From: Sphingomonas sp. PP-CE-1A-559
Lineage (GTDB): Bacteria > Pseudomonadota > Alphaproteobacteria > Sphingomonadales > Sphingomonadaceae
Length of the DNA stretch: 47,685 nucleotides
Assembly: GCF_004340965.1 (NCBI RefSeq)
Contig: NZ_SLYA01000013.1
Location: 1 to 47,685 of the forward strand
Direction of reading: 5' to 3'
In this document: one piece after another, positions 17,669 through 26,934 of the stretch
Position numbering within the stretch: position 1 is the first letter of the stretch
Layout of the letters: each line of letters begins with the position of its first letter
Notes under the pieces: generated by a model
What the model saw: only the letters and a program-made list of their open reading frames with translations
Databases searched by the model: none
What the model was told of the DNA's origin: nothing
Translations under genes and position numbers: made by a program

Positions 17669-20600
17669 ATGGCAATCGAGTCTAGAACGTCGCGTACGCA
17701 CAAGCTGCAGATTGGGGCGACAAGCCTCATGGCAATTGCTGCCTGCTTGCATGCCGTGCCTGCCTTGGCACAAGCGCAGGACGTGCCCGCCGCGTCATCG
17801 CCGGTAGCGCCGGTAGCGCCCGAGGGCACTATCACCACGGCTGCTCCTCAACAGATTCCGCCTGCTGCGTCGGATCCCGCCACTGAGCCAGCGTCGACGG
17901 ACATCGTCGTGACCGGATCGCGCATCACGAGCGGCGGTTTCACCGCGCCGACGCCGACGACCGTGATCGACGCCAATGCTATTGCCGCCAATGCGCAACC
18001 GAACGTCTTCACGACCATCGCTCAGTTGCCGTCGCTGCAGGGATCGACCGGCACAAGCACCGGCACGTTCAGCACATCGAGCGGCGCTCAGGGGCTTAGT
18101 TCCTTCTCGCTGCGCGGCGTTGGCGCGATCCGCACCCTAACGCTGATCGATGGCCAGCGCGTCGTCGGTGCCAACGTCACCGGCGTGCCCGACGTAAGCC
18201 TGTTCCCGCAAATCCTCATTAAGCGCGTCGATGTCGTCAATGGCGGTGCCTCGGCGTCCTACGGATCAGATGCGGTCGGCGGAGTCGTGAATTTTATCAC
18301 CGATACCCGGTTCAAGGGTGTGAAGGGCAACCTGCAGGGTGGCATCACCACATATGGTGACAACGAACAGGTCCTCCTTCAGCTTGCCGCCGGAACGAGT
18401 TTGCTCGACGATCGCCTGCATATCGTCGGCAGTACCGAATACGCGCATGAAGATGGTATCAAGGGAGGAGGGTTGGGCACCGACCTTGCCAGCGGGCGGG
18501 ATTGGTTCCGGCAGACGACCTTGATCAATCGCAATGTGTTCGATGACGGATCGCCGCAATATCTCGTCCGCGACTATTCCCAGCAATATAGTTATACGAA
18601 GTTTGGACTGATTACCGCTGGTCCGCTGCAGGGCACGGCCTTTGATCAGTCTGGCAACCCGTTCCAATTTCAATATGGTTCGAATGGCGTACCATCGCGT
18701 AACGCGTCAGGTTCGGTCATTGGCTGTTTCCCCGGGAGTTGCCTTGGCGGCGACCTTTCCGGAAATGTCGATGTAGGTCGCTCTCTTCAGTCGCGGTTGC
18801 AGCGGGTGGCCAATTACGGTCGGATTGGCTTCGACTGGGCGCCCGACAACGAGGTCTACGTCACTGCCAACATCGGCCAGGTGAAAACCAGCAACGAGCC
18901 GATCGGAGGTATGAACCGTCCGAACCTGACGATCCAGTGCGCCAATCCGTTCGTACCCGCGTCGGTTCAGGCTGCCTGCACCACCGCGGGGATCACGAAC
19001 TTCCAATACGGCACGAGCAACGCCGCCTTGGGCAACACGCAAGTCTATACCGATCGACGCCAGTATCGGTTCGTCGCCGGCGCCAAGGGTCGCCAATCCG
19101 TCGCCGGGTCCGATTGGACCTACGACATGTATTACGAACACGGCACCAACTATTCCAACATCGACGTCAACAATGTCATGCTGTCGAACCGTTTCAACCA
19201 GGCGATCAACGCGACGACCCTGAACGGAGCGATCGTCTGTGCCAATCCCGTCGCACGCGCGAATGGGTGCCAGCCTCTCAACATCTTCGGTGGCAATCCG
19301 TCGCAGGGGGCGCTCGGCTACATCATGCCCGACAACGGCCCGTACCAGCGGACCCGCCAGACCCAAGACGTGATCAGCGTCAACTTCTCGGGCTCTCCGT
19401 TCAGTCTGTGGGCGGGGCCCGTCTCGTTCGCCTTCGGCAGCGAGTTCCGACATGAATTCTATACCGTGCGAGCCGATCCTTACGGCGCGGGCACCAGCGC
19501 TACGCCGAACACGCCCGACTATCCCGCCGATCCTACGCTGCTGCCCGGGGGCAACAACTGGTATGCCGGAAACTACAAGAACGGCAGCGGGGCCTACAGC
19601 GTCAAGGAGGCGTTCGTCGAAACCAACGTGCCGATCCTAAATTCGGAGGGGACCGGACGCGCGGCGATAAACGGCGCGATCCGGGTAACCGACTACAGCA
19701 CGTCGGGCACCGTCTGGGCCTGGAAGATTGGCGGCACCTGGGACTTGCCGATCGACGGGTTGCGTTTGCGCGGCGTGACCTCTCGCGATGTTCGGGCGCC
19801 GAACTTGTCGGAGCTGTTCGCCGCACCGACGACCACGACGCTACCTGGATTTTTCGATCCGTTTCGCAACGTAAACGTGCTCGCTATCCAGAATACGATC
19901 GGCAACTCCGCCCTTACGCCCGAGATCGCACGTAACACCACCGCTGGTATCGCCTTTTCTGGATCCTCCTGGCTGCCCGGTCTCAGCCTCTCGGTCGATT
20001 ATTATCACATTAAGATCAAGGACGTGATCTCGAGCCTCGGCACCGGGGACATCGTCAATCTCTGTTTCCAGAACATCCTTCCCGAGACCTGCAGCGCGTT
20101 CAACCTCAACAACCCCGCCGGGCCCAACTTCATCAACGTCCAGGCGTTCAACCTCGCCTCGATCGACACCAACGGGCTGGATATCGAGGCAAGCTATCGC
20201 TGGCGGCGTCCGCTCGGTCTGCCGGGCAGCTTCACGCTGCGCGCGCTTGCGACCAACATCCGCAAGTTCGCGACCGATACGGGCCTGCCCGGAACGATTC
20301 CAATTGACAGCGCCGGCGTCAATTCTGGAAACACGCCCGACTGGAAATGGCTGGCGACGCAGACCTATGCCAATGACGACTTCTCGCTGTTGCTGCAGGA
20401 GCGCTGGTTCAGCGACGGGGTGTTCGGTAGCCAATATGTAGAATGCTCGCCCGGTAACTGCCCGGTGTCGACGAATAACCGCCCGACCATCGACAACAAC
20501 TTCATGCCGGGCGCCTTCTATATGGACGTTGGCGGCACGTACAACGTCACTAAGCAGGTAACCGGCTATTTCAAGGTCGACAATATGTTCAACAAGGAGC

Positions 20601-20686
20601 CGCCAAAGTCCCCGAATTTCGTCAACCCGGCGCTGTATGACATTGCCGGTCGGACTTTCCGGATCGGCGTCCGTTTCAGCATGTGA
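17669..20686 (+). CDS. TonB-dependent receptor, oligosaccharide uptake
   Basis: 1005-aa outer-membrane receptor. A signal-like N-terminus (LMAIAACLHAVPALAQAQ) is followed by a Pro/Ala-rich linker and a TonB-box-like stretch at DIVVTGSRI (about residues 78-86). The plug domain runs to about residue 210 (SLRGVGAIRTLTLIDGQRV, SYGSDAVGGVVNFIT), then a long beta-barrel rich in Asn/Gly/aromatics ending in RTFRIGVRFSM, the usual terminal Phe-containing strand. There is no N-terminal signalling (STN) domain, so it is not a FecA-type transducer. Encoded 67 nt before GH42 and in series with GH31, it most likely imports side-chain-bearing plant oligosaccharides. The ligand is inferred from these neighbours. 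Confidence 0.93.
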   Translation: MAIESRTSRTHKLQIGATSLMAIAACLHAVPALAQAQDVPAASSPVAPVAPEGTITTAAPQQIPPAASDPATEPASTDIVVTGSRITSGGFTAPTPTTVIDANAIAANAQPNVFTTIAQLPSLQGSTGTSTGTFSTSSGAQGLSSFSLRGVGAIRTLTLIDGQRVVGANVTGVPDVSLFPQILIKRVDVVNGGASASYGSDAVGGVVNFITDTRFKGVKGNLQGGITTYGDNEQVLLQLAAGTSLLDDRLHIVGSTEYAHEDGIKGGGLGTDLASGRDWFRQTTLINRNVFDDGSPQYLVRDYSQQYSYTKFGLITAGPLQGTAFDQSGNPFQFQYGSNGVPSRNASGSVIGCFPGSCLGGDLSGNVDVGRSLQSRLQRVANYGRIGFDWAPDNEVYVTANIGQVKTSNEPIGGMNRPNLTIQCANPFVPASVQAACTTAGITNFQYGTSNAALGNTQVYTDRRQYRFVAGAKGRQSVAGSDWTYDMYYEHGTNYSNIDVNNVMLSNRFNQAINATTLNGAIVCANPVARANGCQPLNIFGGNPSQGALGYIMPDNGPYQRTRQTQDVISVNFSGSPFSLWAGPVSFAFGSEFRHEFYTVRADPYGAGTSATPNTPDYPADPTLLPGGNNWYAGNYKNGSGAYSVKEAFVETNVPILNSEGTGRAAINGAIRVTDYSTSGTVWAWKIGGTWDLPIDGLRLRGVTSRDVRAPNLSELFAAPTTTTLPGFFDPFRNVNVLAIQNTIGNSALTPEIARNTTAGIAFSGSSWLPGLSLSVDYYHIKIKDVISSLGTGDIVNLCFQNILPETCSAFNLNNPAGPNFINVQAFNLASIDTNGLDIEASYRWRRPLGLPGSFTLRALATNIRKFATDTGLPGTIPIDSAGVNSGNTPDWKWLATQTYANDDFSLLLQERWFSDGVFGSQYVECSPGNCPVSTNNRPTIDNNFMPGAFYMDVGGTYNVTKQVTGYFKVDNMFNKEPPKSPNFVNPALYDIAGRTFRIGVRFSM

Positions 20687-20753
20687 TGCAGGGTCACGCC
20701 GTCAGCCTGAAGCGAAACGGCGAGGGAAGGACTTGGTAGTGGAAGGCAGGAAC

Positions 20754-22838
20754 ATGCAGCGGTTTGCAAAAGCACTCGCATTGGCCGCGGTGGCGCTACC
20801 GTCGGTCGCCCAGGCGCAGGTGCCCGATACCATCCTCTACGGCGTCGCCTATTACGACGAGTACACGCCGGTCGATCGCGTCGATGAGGACGCGCGGATG
20901 ATGAAGGCGGCTGGGATCAGTGTCGTCCGCATCGCGGAGTCGACATGGGGCACGCTGGAACCGCAGCCCGGGGTCTTCGATTTCAGCCATGTCGATCGCA
21001 TGCTCGCCGCGATGCACAAGCAAGGCATCAAGGTGATCGTCGGAACCCCGACCTATGCGATACCGACTTGGCTCGCGCGCCAGCATCCGAACGTGCTCGT
21101 CGTCGGTCGGGACGGGGTGCGCGCGCAATATGGCACCCGCCAGAACATGGACATTACCGATCCCGACTACCGGGCCGCGGCCGAGCGGGTGATCGTGGCG
21201 CTGGTGGACCATGTGAAGGATCATCCCGCGGTGATCGGCTATCAGCTCGACAACGAGACCAAGCCCTATGGCACCAGCGGTCCGACGGTGCAGGCGGGGT
21301 TTGTCCAGTCGTTGAGGGCGAAATGGCCGAGCCTCGGTGCCCTGAACCAGGCGTGGGGGCTTAATTACTGGTCCAACCGGATAAATAGATGGGAGGACTT
21401 CCCGTCGACCAACGGTTCGATCAACGCCAGCATGTCCAACGCCTTCGCCGCCTACCAGCGCAGCCTCGTCACCGACTTCCTGGCGTGGCAGGCCAAGCTG
21501 GTGCGCGCCCATGCCAAACCCGGCCAGTTCATGACGCAGAATTTCGACCTGGGCTGGCGTGAGGGATCCTATGGCATCCAGCCGGAAGTCGACCATTGGA
21601 AGGCGGCACGGTCGCTCGATATCGCCGGCATCGACATCTATCATCCGACCCAGGACAAGCTGACCGGCGCGGAGATCGCCTTTGGTGGCGACGAGGCCCG
21701 CTCGATCCGCAATGGACAGAATTATCTGGTGCTGGAGACCGAGGCGCAGGGCTTCCCGCAATGGACGCCCTATCCGGGCCAGCTTCGTCTGCAGGCGTTC
21801 AGCCATCTCGCGTCGGGCGCGCAGATGGTCGAATACTGGCACTGGGCGACCACCGCCAACGCGGTCGAGACCTATTGGCGCGGGCTGTTGTCACAGGACT
21901 ACAAGCCCAATGCGGAGTATGCGGCGGCAAAGGTGATCGGCGCCGAGATCGCTCGCCTAGGCCCCAAGCTGGCAGGCATGACGAAGCACAATCAGGTCGC
22001 CGTCTATGTCAGCAACGCCGCGCAGACCGCGTTCAATTCGTTCAAGCCGGACGGCGTGGAATACAACCGGGTGCTGCGGCCCTTCTACGACGCACTCTAT
22101 CGGATGAACGTCGAGGCCGACATCCTGTCGCCCGACAGCACGCTGAAGCTGGATGATTACAAGCTGATCGTCGTGCCCGCGCTGTACGCGGCGAGCGACG
22201 CCGAGATCGCGCGGCTGAATGATTACGCCAAGCGCGGCGGCCACCTGCTCTACACGTTCAAGAGCGGCTTTTCGGACGAGAACACCAAGGTCCGCTATGC
22301 TTCACAGCCGGGTGCGATCGCCGAAGCGGCGGGCGTCACCTATCAGGAGTTCACGATCCCCGTCGGGGTCACGCTGGCGGGCAATCCGTTCGGCGTTTCG
22401 GATGCCGACAACGCCCCGCGCTGGTGGATGGAGATGCTGAAGCCCACCACCGCCGAAGTCGTGGCGCGCTATCAGCATCCGTCATGGCCGGCCGCCGCCG
22501 CCATGACCCGCAATCACTGGGGCAAGGGTGAGGTCAGCTATGTCGGCTTCATGCCGAGCGACGCGCTGGCCGAGAAGATCGTCGCCGCCGAGGTCACGCG
22601 CGCAGGTGTCGCGCCATCGGTTGCGGGCGTGCAATTTCCGCTGATCGTGCGCGGCGGCACATTGAAGAACGGTCACAAGGTCCGTTACGTACTCAACTAT
22701 TCGGCTGTCCCGCAGCACTTGGTGGCGCCCGCCGCAGGCACCGAACTGTTGCATGGGCGCAAGGTGAAGCGCGGCGAACCGATCGACCTTGCCGCCTGGG
22801 ATGTCGCCATCATCGAGGAAGATGGACGATCCGACTGA
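20754..22838 (+). CDS. GH42-like beta-galactosidase, exported
   Basis: 694-aa family GH42 glycosidase with a Sec signal (ALALAAVALPSVAQAQ, cleavage near AQA-Q). The TIM barrel starts at YGVAYYDEYTP. The acid/base is E168 in YQLDNETKP, and the likely nucleophile is E328 in YLVLETEAQG. A trimerisation (flavodoxin-like) domain follows (about 410-600), then a small beta domain. Most GH42 enzymes are cytosolic; export suggests use on imported oligosaccharides in the periplasm. ATG 20754 was chosen because GGAAGG precedes it and the signal peptide begins there; upstream in-frame codons overlap the receptor gene. It complements the GH2 enzyme: both are beta-galactosidase-like, probably for different linkages or acceptors. 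Confidence 0.9.
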   Translation: MQRFAKALALAAVALPSVAQAQVPDTILYGVAYYDEYTPVDRVDEDARMMKAAGISVVRIAESTWGTLEPQPGVFDFSHVDRMLAAMHKQGIKVIVGTPTYAIPTWLARQHPNVLVVGRDGVRAQYGTRQNMDITDPDYRAAAERVIVALVDHVKDHPAVIGYQLDNETKPYGTSGPTVQAGFVQSLRAKWPSLGALNQAWGLNYWSNRINRWEDFPSTNGSINASMSNAFAAYQRSLVTDFLAWQAKLVRAHAKPGQFMTQNFDLGWREGSYGIQPEVDHWKAARSLDIAGIDIYHPTQDKLTGAEIAFGGDEARSIRNGQNYLVLETEAQGFPQWTPYPGQLRLQAFSHLASGAQMVEYWHWATTANAVETYWRGLLSQDYKPNAEYAAAKVIGAEIARLGPKLAGMTKHNQVAVYVSNAAQTAFNSFKPDGVEYNRVLRPFYDALYRMNVEADILSPDSTLKLDDYKLIVVPALYAASDAEIARLNDYAKRGGHLLYTFKSGFSDENTKVRYASQPGAIAEAAGVTYQEFTIPVGVTLAGNPFGVSDADNAPRWWMEMLKPTTAEVVARYQHPSWPAAAAMTRNHWGKGEVSYVGFMPSDALAEKIVAAEVTRAGVAPSVAGVQFPLIVRGGTLKNGHKVRYVLNYSAVPQHLVAPAAGTELLHGRKVKRGEPIDLAAWDVAIIEEDGRSD

Positions 22839-22877
22839 TGGCCGCGCTTTGCGGAAACGAAGCGAACGGGAGGTTGC

Positions 22878-25544
22878 ATGAACGAGAACAAGGCGCCGCG
22901 TAGCATGGCCATCACCCGGCGGGCGTTGCTCGGAAGTGGTGCGGGCGCGGCATTCGTGTCGAGTGGCCTGGTCCAAGCCGCGGCGCGGATTGGCTCCCCG
23001 GATTTCGTGATCCGCTCCGGCGACCTGTCGATTGCCGTCACGGCACTCAGCGACCGCGCGTTCCGCGTCCGCGTCGCGCCGGTTGGAGCGCCCCCCGCAA
23101 CGCCAGGCGAAATGCTGGCGCCCATCGCGAAGCCGCCAGTCCCCAGGCGGATACGGGAGGGCAGCCGAACGCGTCTGACGCTCCCGCAGGCGCAGTGTAT
23201 ATGGGATGAGGCGACCGGGTGCCTCTCGTTCCATGACGGTGTCGGCAACCTGCTTCTCAGCGAAGCTCCCGGATCGCGCCACGTCGCGCAATCGACGATC
23301 GGAAACGAGCCGACCCTGGCGGTGACGCAAGGCTTTGCCAGCCCGGTTGACGAACGCCTCTACGGCACGGGCTGCTTTCAGGACGGCCATCTCGATATTC
23401 GGGGCCTGCCGCGACGCCTGACGCAGGTGAATACGCAGATCAGCCAGCCGTTCGTGCTGTCGAGCAAGGGCTATGGTCTGCTGTGGCATAATCCCGGCAT
23501 GGCGGAGCTGAACCGGCCGGATCGGCCGATCGTGCTAAACCGGCAGGCGGCAGCGGGCGACGCGCGCATGGCCGATGTCACCACATCCACCGGCAATGCC
23601 CGCGTCGAGCGCCGCGATGCCGTGTTCACGGGAAAGTTCACGGTCTCGCAGAATGGGCGCCATGCGTTCCTGCTCGATCTTGGTCGCAAGATGTCTTCGC
23701 GTCATTATGTCGAGATCGACGGCAAGCCGATGACGGATCACACCAACCTCTGGCTGCCGCCGACCGCCAGCTTCATCAGCGAGCTCGCCGCCGGAGAGCA
23801 CAGCGTGCTGGTGCGGGCGGGTGACGAGGACGTGCCGGTGCTGAACTTTGCGCCGGTCGAAGATCGCACGACCTGGTGGTCGCCCGTATCCGAAGGGATC
23901 GATTATGTCGTGATCGCCGGACCCAGGGCGGCGGAAGTTATGACTGGGTATCACGCCTTGCTCGGGCCGCAGCCGATGATGCCGCTGTGGGCGCTCGGCT
24001 ACATCCATTGTCGCGAGCGGTTTCACTCGTCGGACGAGATCATGGCGACGGCACGCGAATTTCGCGTGCGCAAGCTTCCCTGCGACATGATGGTGCAGGA
24101 CTGGCAGTATTGGGGAAAATACGGCTGGAACGCCATGAGTTTCGACGAGGAGCATTATCCCGACCCCGCGGGCCTCGTCCGCGATCTGCATGCGACCGAC
24201 ATGCGCCTGATGCTGTCGGTCTGGTCCAAGGTCGGCAAGGAAACCGAACTGGGCAAGGAAGTGGCCGCGAAGGGCTTCTACATCCCGGGCACAGAATGGA
24301 TCGATTTCTTCAATCCCGTCGCGGCGCGCTTCTATGCCCGACAGCAGAGCCAGAAGCTCGCCTCGCTCGGCATCGACGCCTGGTGGCAGGACGCGACCGA
24401 ACCAGAGAATGACGATCTTGTCGGACGGCCGATCTATGCGGCACCGGGCCGGACCCAGCCCGGCGAGAAGCGTCGCAACCTCTATCCGCTGCAAGTCAGC
24501 CGGACGGTGTATGAGGAACAGCGGCGCGCATATCCGGACAAGCGGGTGATGATCCTCACCCGATCGGCGGCGCCGGGTCAGCAACGCTATGGCGCGGCGA
24601 CATGGTCTGGCGACATCGGCCACGATTGGGAAACGCTGAAACGCCAGATTCCGGCCGGACTCAACATGGCGGCGGCGGGTCAGGCCTGGTGGACCGTCGA
24701 CGCGGGAGGTTTCTTCCGTCCGGGCAAGGGGCAATATACCGACCCTGCCTATCAGGAACGGTTCCTCCGCTGGTTCCAGTTCGCGACATTCCTGCCGATG
24801 ACGCGCGTCCATGGCTACATGACCGATACCGAGTTCTGGCGATATGGGGAGACGGTGGAGCGCATCGCCCGCTTCTACCTCGAACTCCGCTATCGCCTGC
24901 TGCCCTACACCTATGCTTTGGCGGCCGAGGCTTCGGCGGCGGGAATGCCGCTGATCCGGCCGCTGGTGTTCGATTTTCCACACGATCCAAAGGCCCTCGA
25001 TCAGGTTCATTCGTACATGTTCGGCAGCGAGATCCATGTTGCGCCGGTGCTGGCTGCAGGCGTGAGGACCTGGGACGTATACTTGCCGGCTTCCGAGGGC
25101 GGCTGGTACGATTTCTGGACAGGCGTGCGTCGAGAGGGCGGCCGGATGCACGCTGTCCCAGTGACACTGGACCGCATTCCGCTTCATGTGCGGGCGGGCA
25201 GCATCCTGCCTTTGGGACCGGTCGGCCAATCGACGGCCGGGCTGCTTGGCGGGGCGCTCGATCTCCTGGTTTATCCGGGTCGGGACGGCGCCGCGTCCTT
25301 GTACGAGGATGACGGGCTTACCTACCGCTACGAGCAAGGTGCCTCAGCGCAAACGGCGCTGGAGTGGGAGCAGGCAACAGGCGTGCTCACTCTAGGTTCG
25401 CGGCGGGGCACTTATCCTGGCATGACAAATAGTCGCGTGATCCGCGCTCACTTGATGCGCCTTGGGAGCTCTGCGATGGCAGTAAGCCAGGGCGTGGAAG
25501 TCGGTTATGTCGGACGGGCTAAGAAAATGATCCTCCGGAATTAG
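22878..25544 (+). CDS. GH31 alpha-xylosidase with PA14 insert, Tat-exported
   Basis: 888-aa GH31 retaining alpha-glycosidase. A twin-arginine signal (AITRRALLGSGAGAAF, residues about 11-26) predicts export. After the N-terminal beta domain comes a PA14-like insert (about residues 250-330: TGKFTVSQNGRHAFLLDLG to EHSVLVRAGDED), an arrangement I know from the Cellvibrio xyloglucan alpha-xylosidase. The barrel carries nucleophile D505 in WWQDATEPE and acid/base D579 in TWSGDIGHDW. The alpha-xylosidase call rests on this architecture and the ATEPE form; alpha-glucosidase is the alternative. It follows GH42 by 39 nt with a good GGGAGG site, in the receptor-GH42-GH31 operon, and would remove alpha-Xyl after galactose is stripped. 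Confidence 0.9.
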   Translation: MNENKAPRSMAITRRALLGSGAGAAFVSSGLVQAAARIGSPDFVIRSGDLSIAVTALSDRAFRVRVAPVGAPPATPGEMLAPIAKPPVPRRIREGSRTRLTLPQAQCIWDEATGCLSFHDGVGNLLLSEAPGSRHVAQSTIGNEPTLAVTQGFASPVDERLYGTGCFQDGHLDIRGLPRRLTQVNTQISQPFVLSSKGYGLLWHNPGMAELNRPDRPIVLNRQAAAGDARMADVTTSTGNARVERRDAVFTGKFTVSQNGRHAFLLDLGRKMSSRHYVEIDGKPMTDHTNLWLPPTASFISELAAGEHSVLVRAGDEDVPVLNFAPVEDRTTWWSPVSEGIDYVVIAGPRAAEVMTGYHALLGPQPMMPLWALGYIHCRERFHSSDEIMATAREFRVRKLPCDMMVQDWQYWGKYGWNAMSFDEEHYPDPAGLVRDLHATDMRLMLSVWSKVGKETELGKEVAAKGFYIPGTEWIDFFNPVAARFYARQQSQKLASLGIDAWWQDATEPENDDLVGRPIYAAPGRTQPGEKRRNLYPLQVSRTVYEEQRRAYPDKRVMILTRSAAPGQQRYGAATWSGDIGHDWETLKRQIPAGLNMAAAGQAWWTVDAGGFFRPGKGQYTDPAYQERFLRWFQFATFLPMTRVHGYMTDTEFWRYGETVERIARFYLELRYRLLPYTYALAAEASAAGMPLIRPLVFDFPHDPKALDQVHSYMFGSEIHVAPVLAAGVRTWDVYLPASEGGWYDFWTGVRREGGRMHAVPVTLDRIPLHVRAGSILPLGPVGQSTAGLLGGALDLLVYPGRDGAASLYEDDGLTYRYEQGASAQTALEWEQATGVLTLGSRRGTYPGMTNSRVIRAHLMRLGSSAMAVSQGVEVGYVGRAKKMILRN

Positions 25545-26015
25545 CTGATAGAAATTTCTCGTCCATCGACCGCGCGGTGCGACGAATTCGAAAGGAACGG
25601 ATCTGATCCAAGAGGTCCACCACTTTTCTGAGCAGAGCCCCCCGTCGCATCAACTCCTACGGGCCAAGCGATTCGCATACTGCGCTTCCGGCCCTCACCG
25701 TTCTTGGAATGTCCTGCGAGGCGCCAATTCGTTGATTACTTCATAGCCAATTGACTAATAAATCGATCGCAAAAGCGATATGAACGAATGGCAGAAGTTG
25801 GGGAACGCGAATTGCCCCACGAATATCCGGGTATGGGTCTCGAATGCGGCATCAGATCTCTGTCCGTTCTACCAGTTTTGAAGATGCGCAGCATCACGGC
25901 CGAGATACCGGAAGGCGCTCTTGCGACCGATGACGCCGTACTGTCGATTCTTTGAGCGGTTAATGCTAACCTTCGCAAAAGCCCCTGGACGGTCAACGGG
26001 CGCGCGGAGAGTGGA
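25545..26015. promoter_or_regulatory. boundary region between carbohydrate and catabolic clusters
   Basis: No gene seen. Two inverted repeats stand out: ATCGC-AAAA-GCGAT at 25766-25779, and GGTTA-ATGC-TAACC at 25958-25971, the latter 44 nt before the start of the second IclR gene and well placed for autoregulation. I see no T-run terminator for GH31. GC content is lower than in the coding regions on both sides, consistent with a junction between two functional blocks. Confidence 0.4.
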
Positions 26016-26819
26016 ATGCAGCGAAGGGCCGTAAAATCGGCGATGCGTACGTTCGAAGTGCTGGAACTCTTTGCCGAGCGCCGCCGTCCGATGGCGCTGA
26101 ACGAGATCTATTCCGAACTGGGCTATCCCCAGTCGAGCACGACCAACCTGCTGAAAAGCATGGTCCTGCTCGGCTATCTAAATTACAACCGTACCAAGCG
26201 CACATACCTGCCGACCATGCGCCTCAACCTGCTCGGAAATTGGGTTGCGGGTTACATTCAGTCCGAGGGCGGCTTTCGCGATCTGGTCGACGAGATGCAG
26301 CGCCGTACCGACGAGACAGTCGGTCTGTCGACGCAGAATGACCTGTTCATCCAGTATCTGTTCCTGCACGGGCCGGAACACCGGTTTAAAAACATGCCAC
26401 CCGACGGCACCATGCGGCTGCTAGTCGATTCAAGCGGTGGCCGCGCAATGATGGCGCGGATGGGTGACCGGGCGATCGACAAATTATGTCGCTACACCAA
26501 TCACTACGAGATGAAGAACGATCGGGTCAGCTATCCCGAGATCATGAAGGACGTCGGCTGGATTCGGCATGTCGGCTATTGCTATTTTCCCAACTGGCCG
26601 ACGCCCGACGTGTCGTCGATCTCGATCGCGCTGGATGCGGACCTGCACGGTATTCCGCTGGCGATCGGGGTTGGCGGACTTGCGGATCGGATCTCGCGCA
26701 AGAAGGCCGATATTCTCGCAATCATGCGCGAGATGATCGCTGAGTTCAACGAACGCCGTCATGTCGTGCCCGTCGCGACCGCCGACGACGTGCCCGAAGC
26801 GGTCAGCACAGCCCGGTGA
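26016..26819 (+). CDS. IclR family transcriptional regulator
   Basis: 267-aa regulator: winged helix-turn-helix at about residues 8-65 (ALNEIYSELGYPQSSTTNLL) and an IclR effector domain behind it (MQRRTDETVGLSTQNDLFIQ; VDSSGGRAMMARMGD). It differs clearly from the IclR protein at 9514, so it is not a recent duplicate. It stands at the head of the ketone/CoA-ester catabolic cluster and is the only regulator gene there, making it the best candidate to bind the 18-bp elements found in five intergenic regions of the cluster, including one 12 nt after its own stop. The effector is unknown, perhaps a CoA ester or ring-cleavage acid. Confidence 0.92.
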   Translation: MQRRAVKSAMRTFEVLELFAERRRPMALNEIYSELGYPQSSTTNLLKSMVLLGYLNYNRTKRTYLPTMRLNLLGNWVAGYIQSEGGFRDLVDEMQRRTDETVGLSTQNDLFIQYLFLHGPEHRFKNMPPDGTMRLLVDSSGGRAMMARMGDRAIDKLCRYTNHYEMKNDRVSYPEIMKDVGWIRHVGYCYFPNWPTPDVSSISIALDADLHGIPLAIGVGGLADRISRKKADILAIMREMIAEFNERRHVVPVATADDVPEAVSTAR

Positions 26820-26830
26820 GAACGCTTCGC

Positions 26831-26848
26831 GATCCGCATATGTGATTT
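26831..26848. promoter_or_regulatory. cluster element E (ATC-N8-GAT type)
   Basis: GATCC-GCATATGT-GATTT, between the IclR gene and the monooxygenase start (26935). Its left arm is the weakest of the five related elements. The 11-mer TGTGATTTTCG (26841-26851) is repeated exactly upstream of the TonB receptor (42205-42215). Confidence 0.45.
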
Positions 26849-26934
26849 TCGCAAGGGTCGAGGGCTTTGCTATGCGCTTTGCCGACTGCCCGCCGCAATG
26901 ATCGCTTCACACGCTCGAATGTGGAGAGGTTTGA

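Noticed and set aside
23535..25337. 600-codon minus-strand frame opposite GH31
   Set aside because: Same reasoning: GH31 motifs lie on the other strand and the antisense peptide has no family features.
13709..26844. 8-mer CATATGTG shared by the lactonase promoter (13709) and element E (26837)
   Set aside because: The flanking arms do not match the ATC-N8-GAT pattern at 13709, so this looks like chance sharing of a half-palindromic CATATG.
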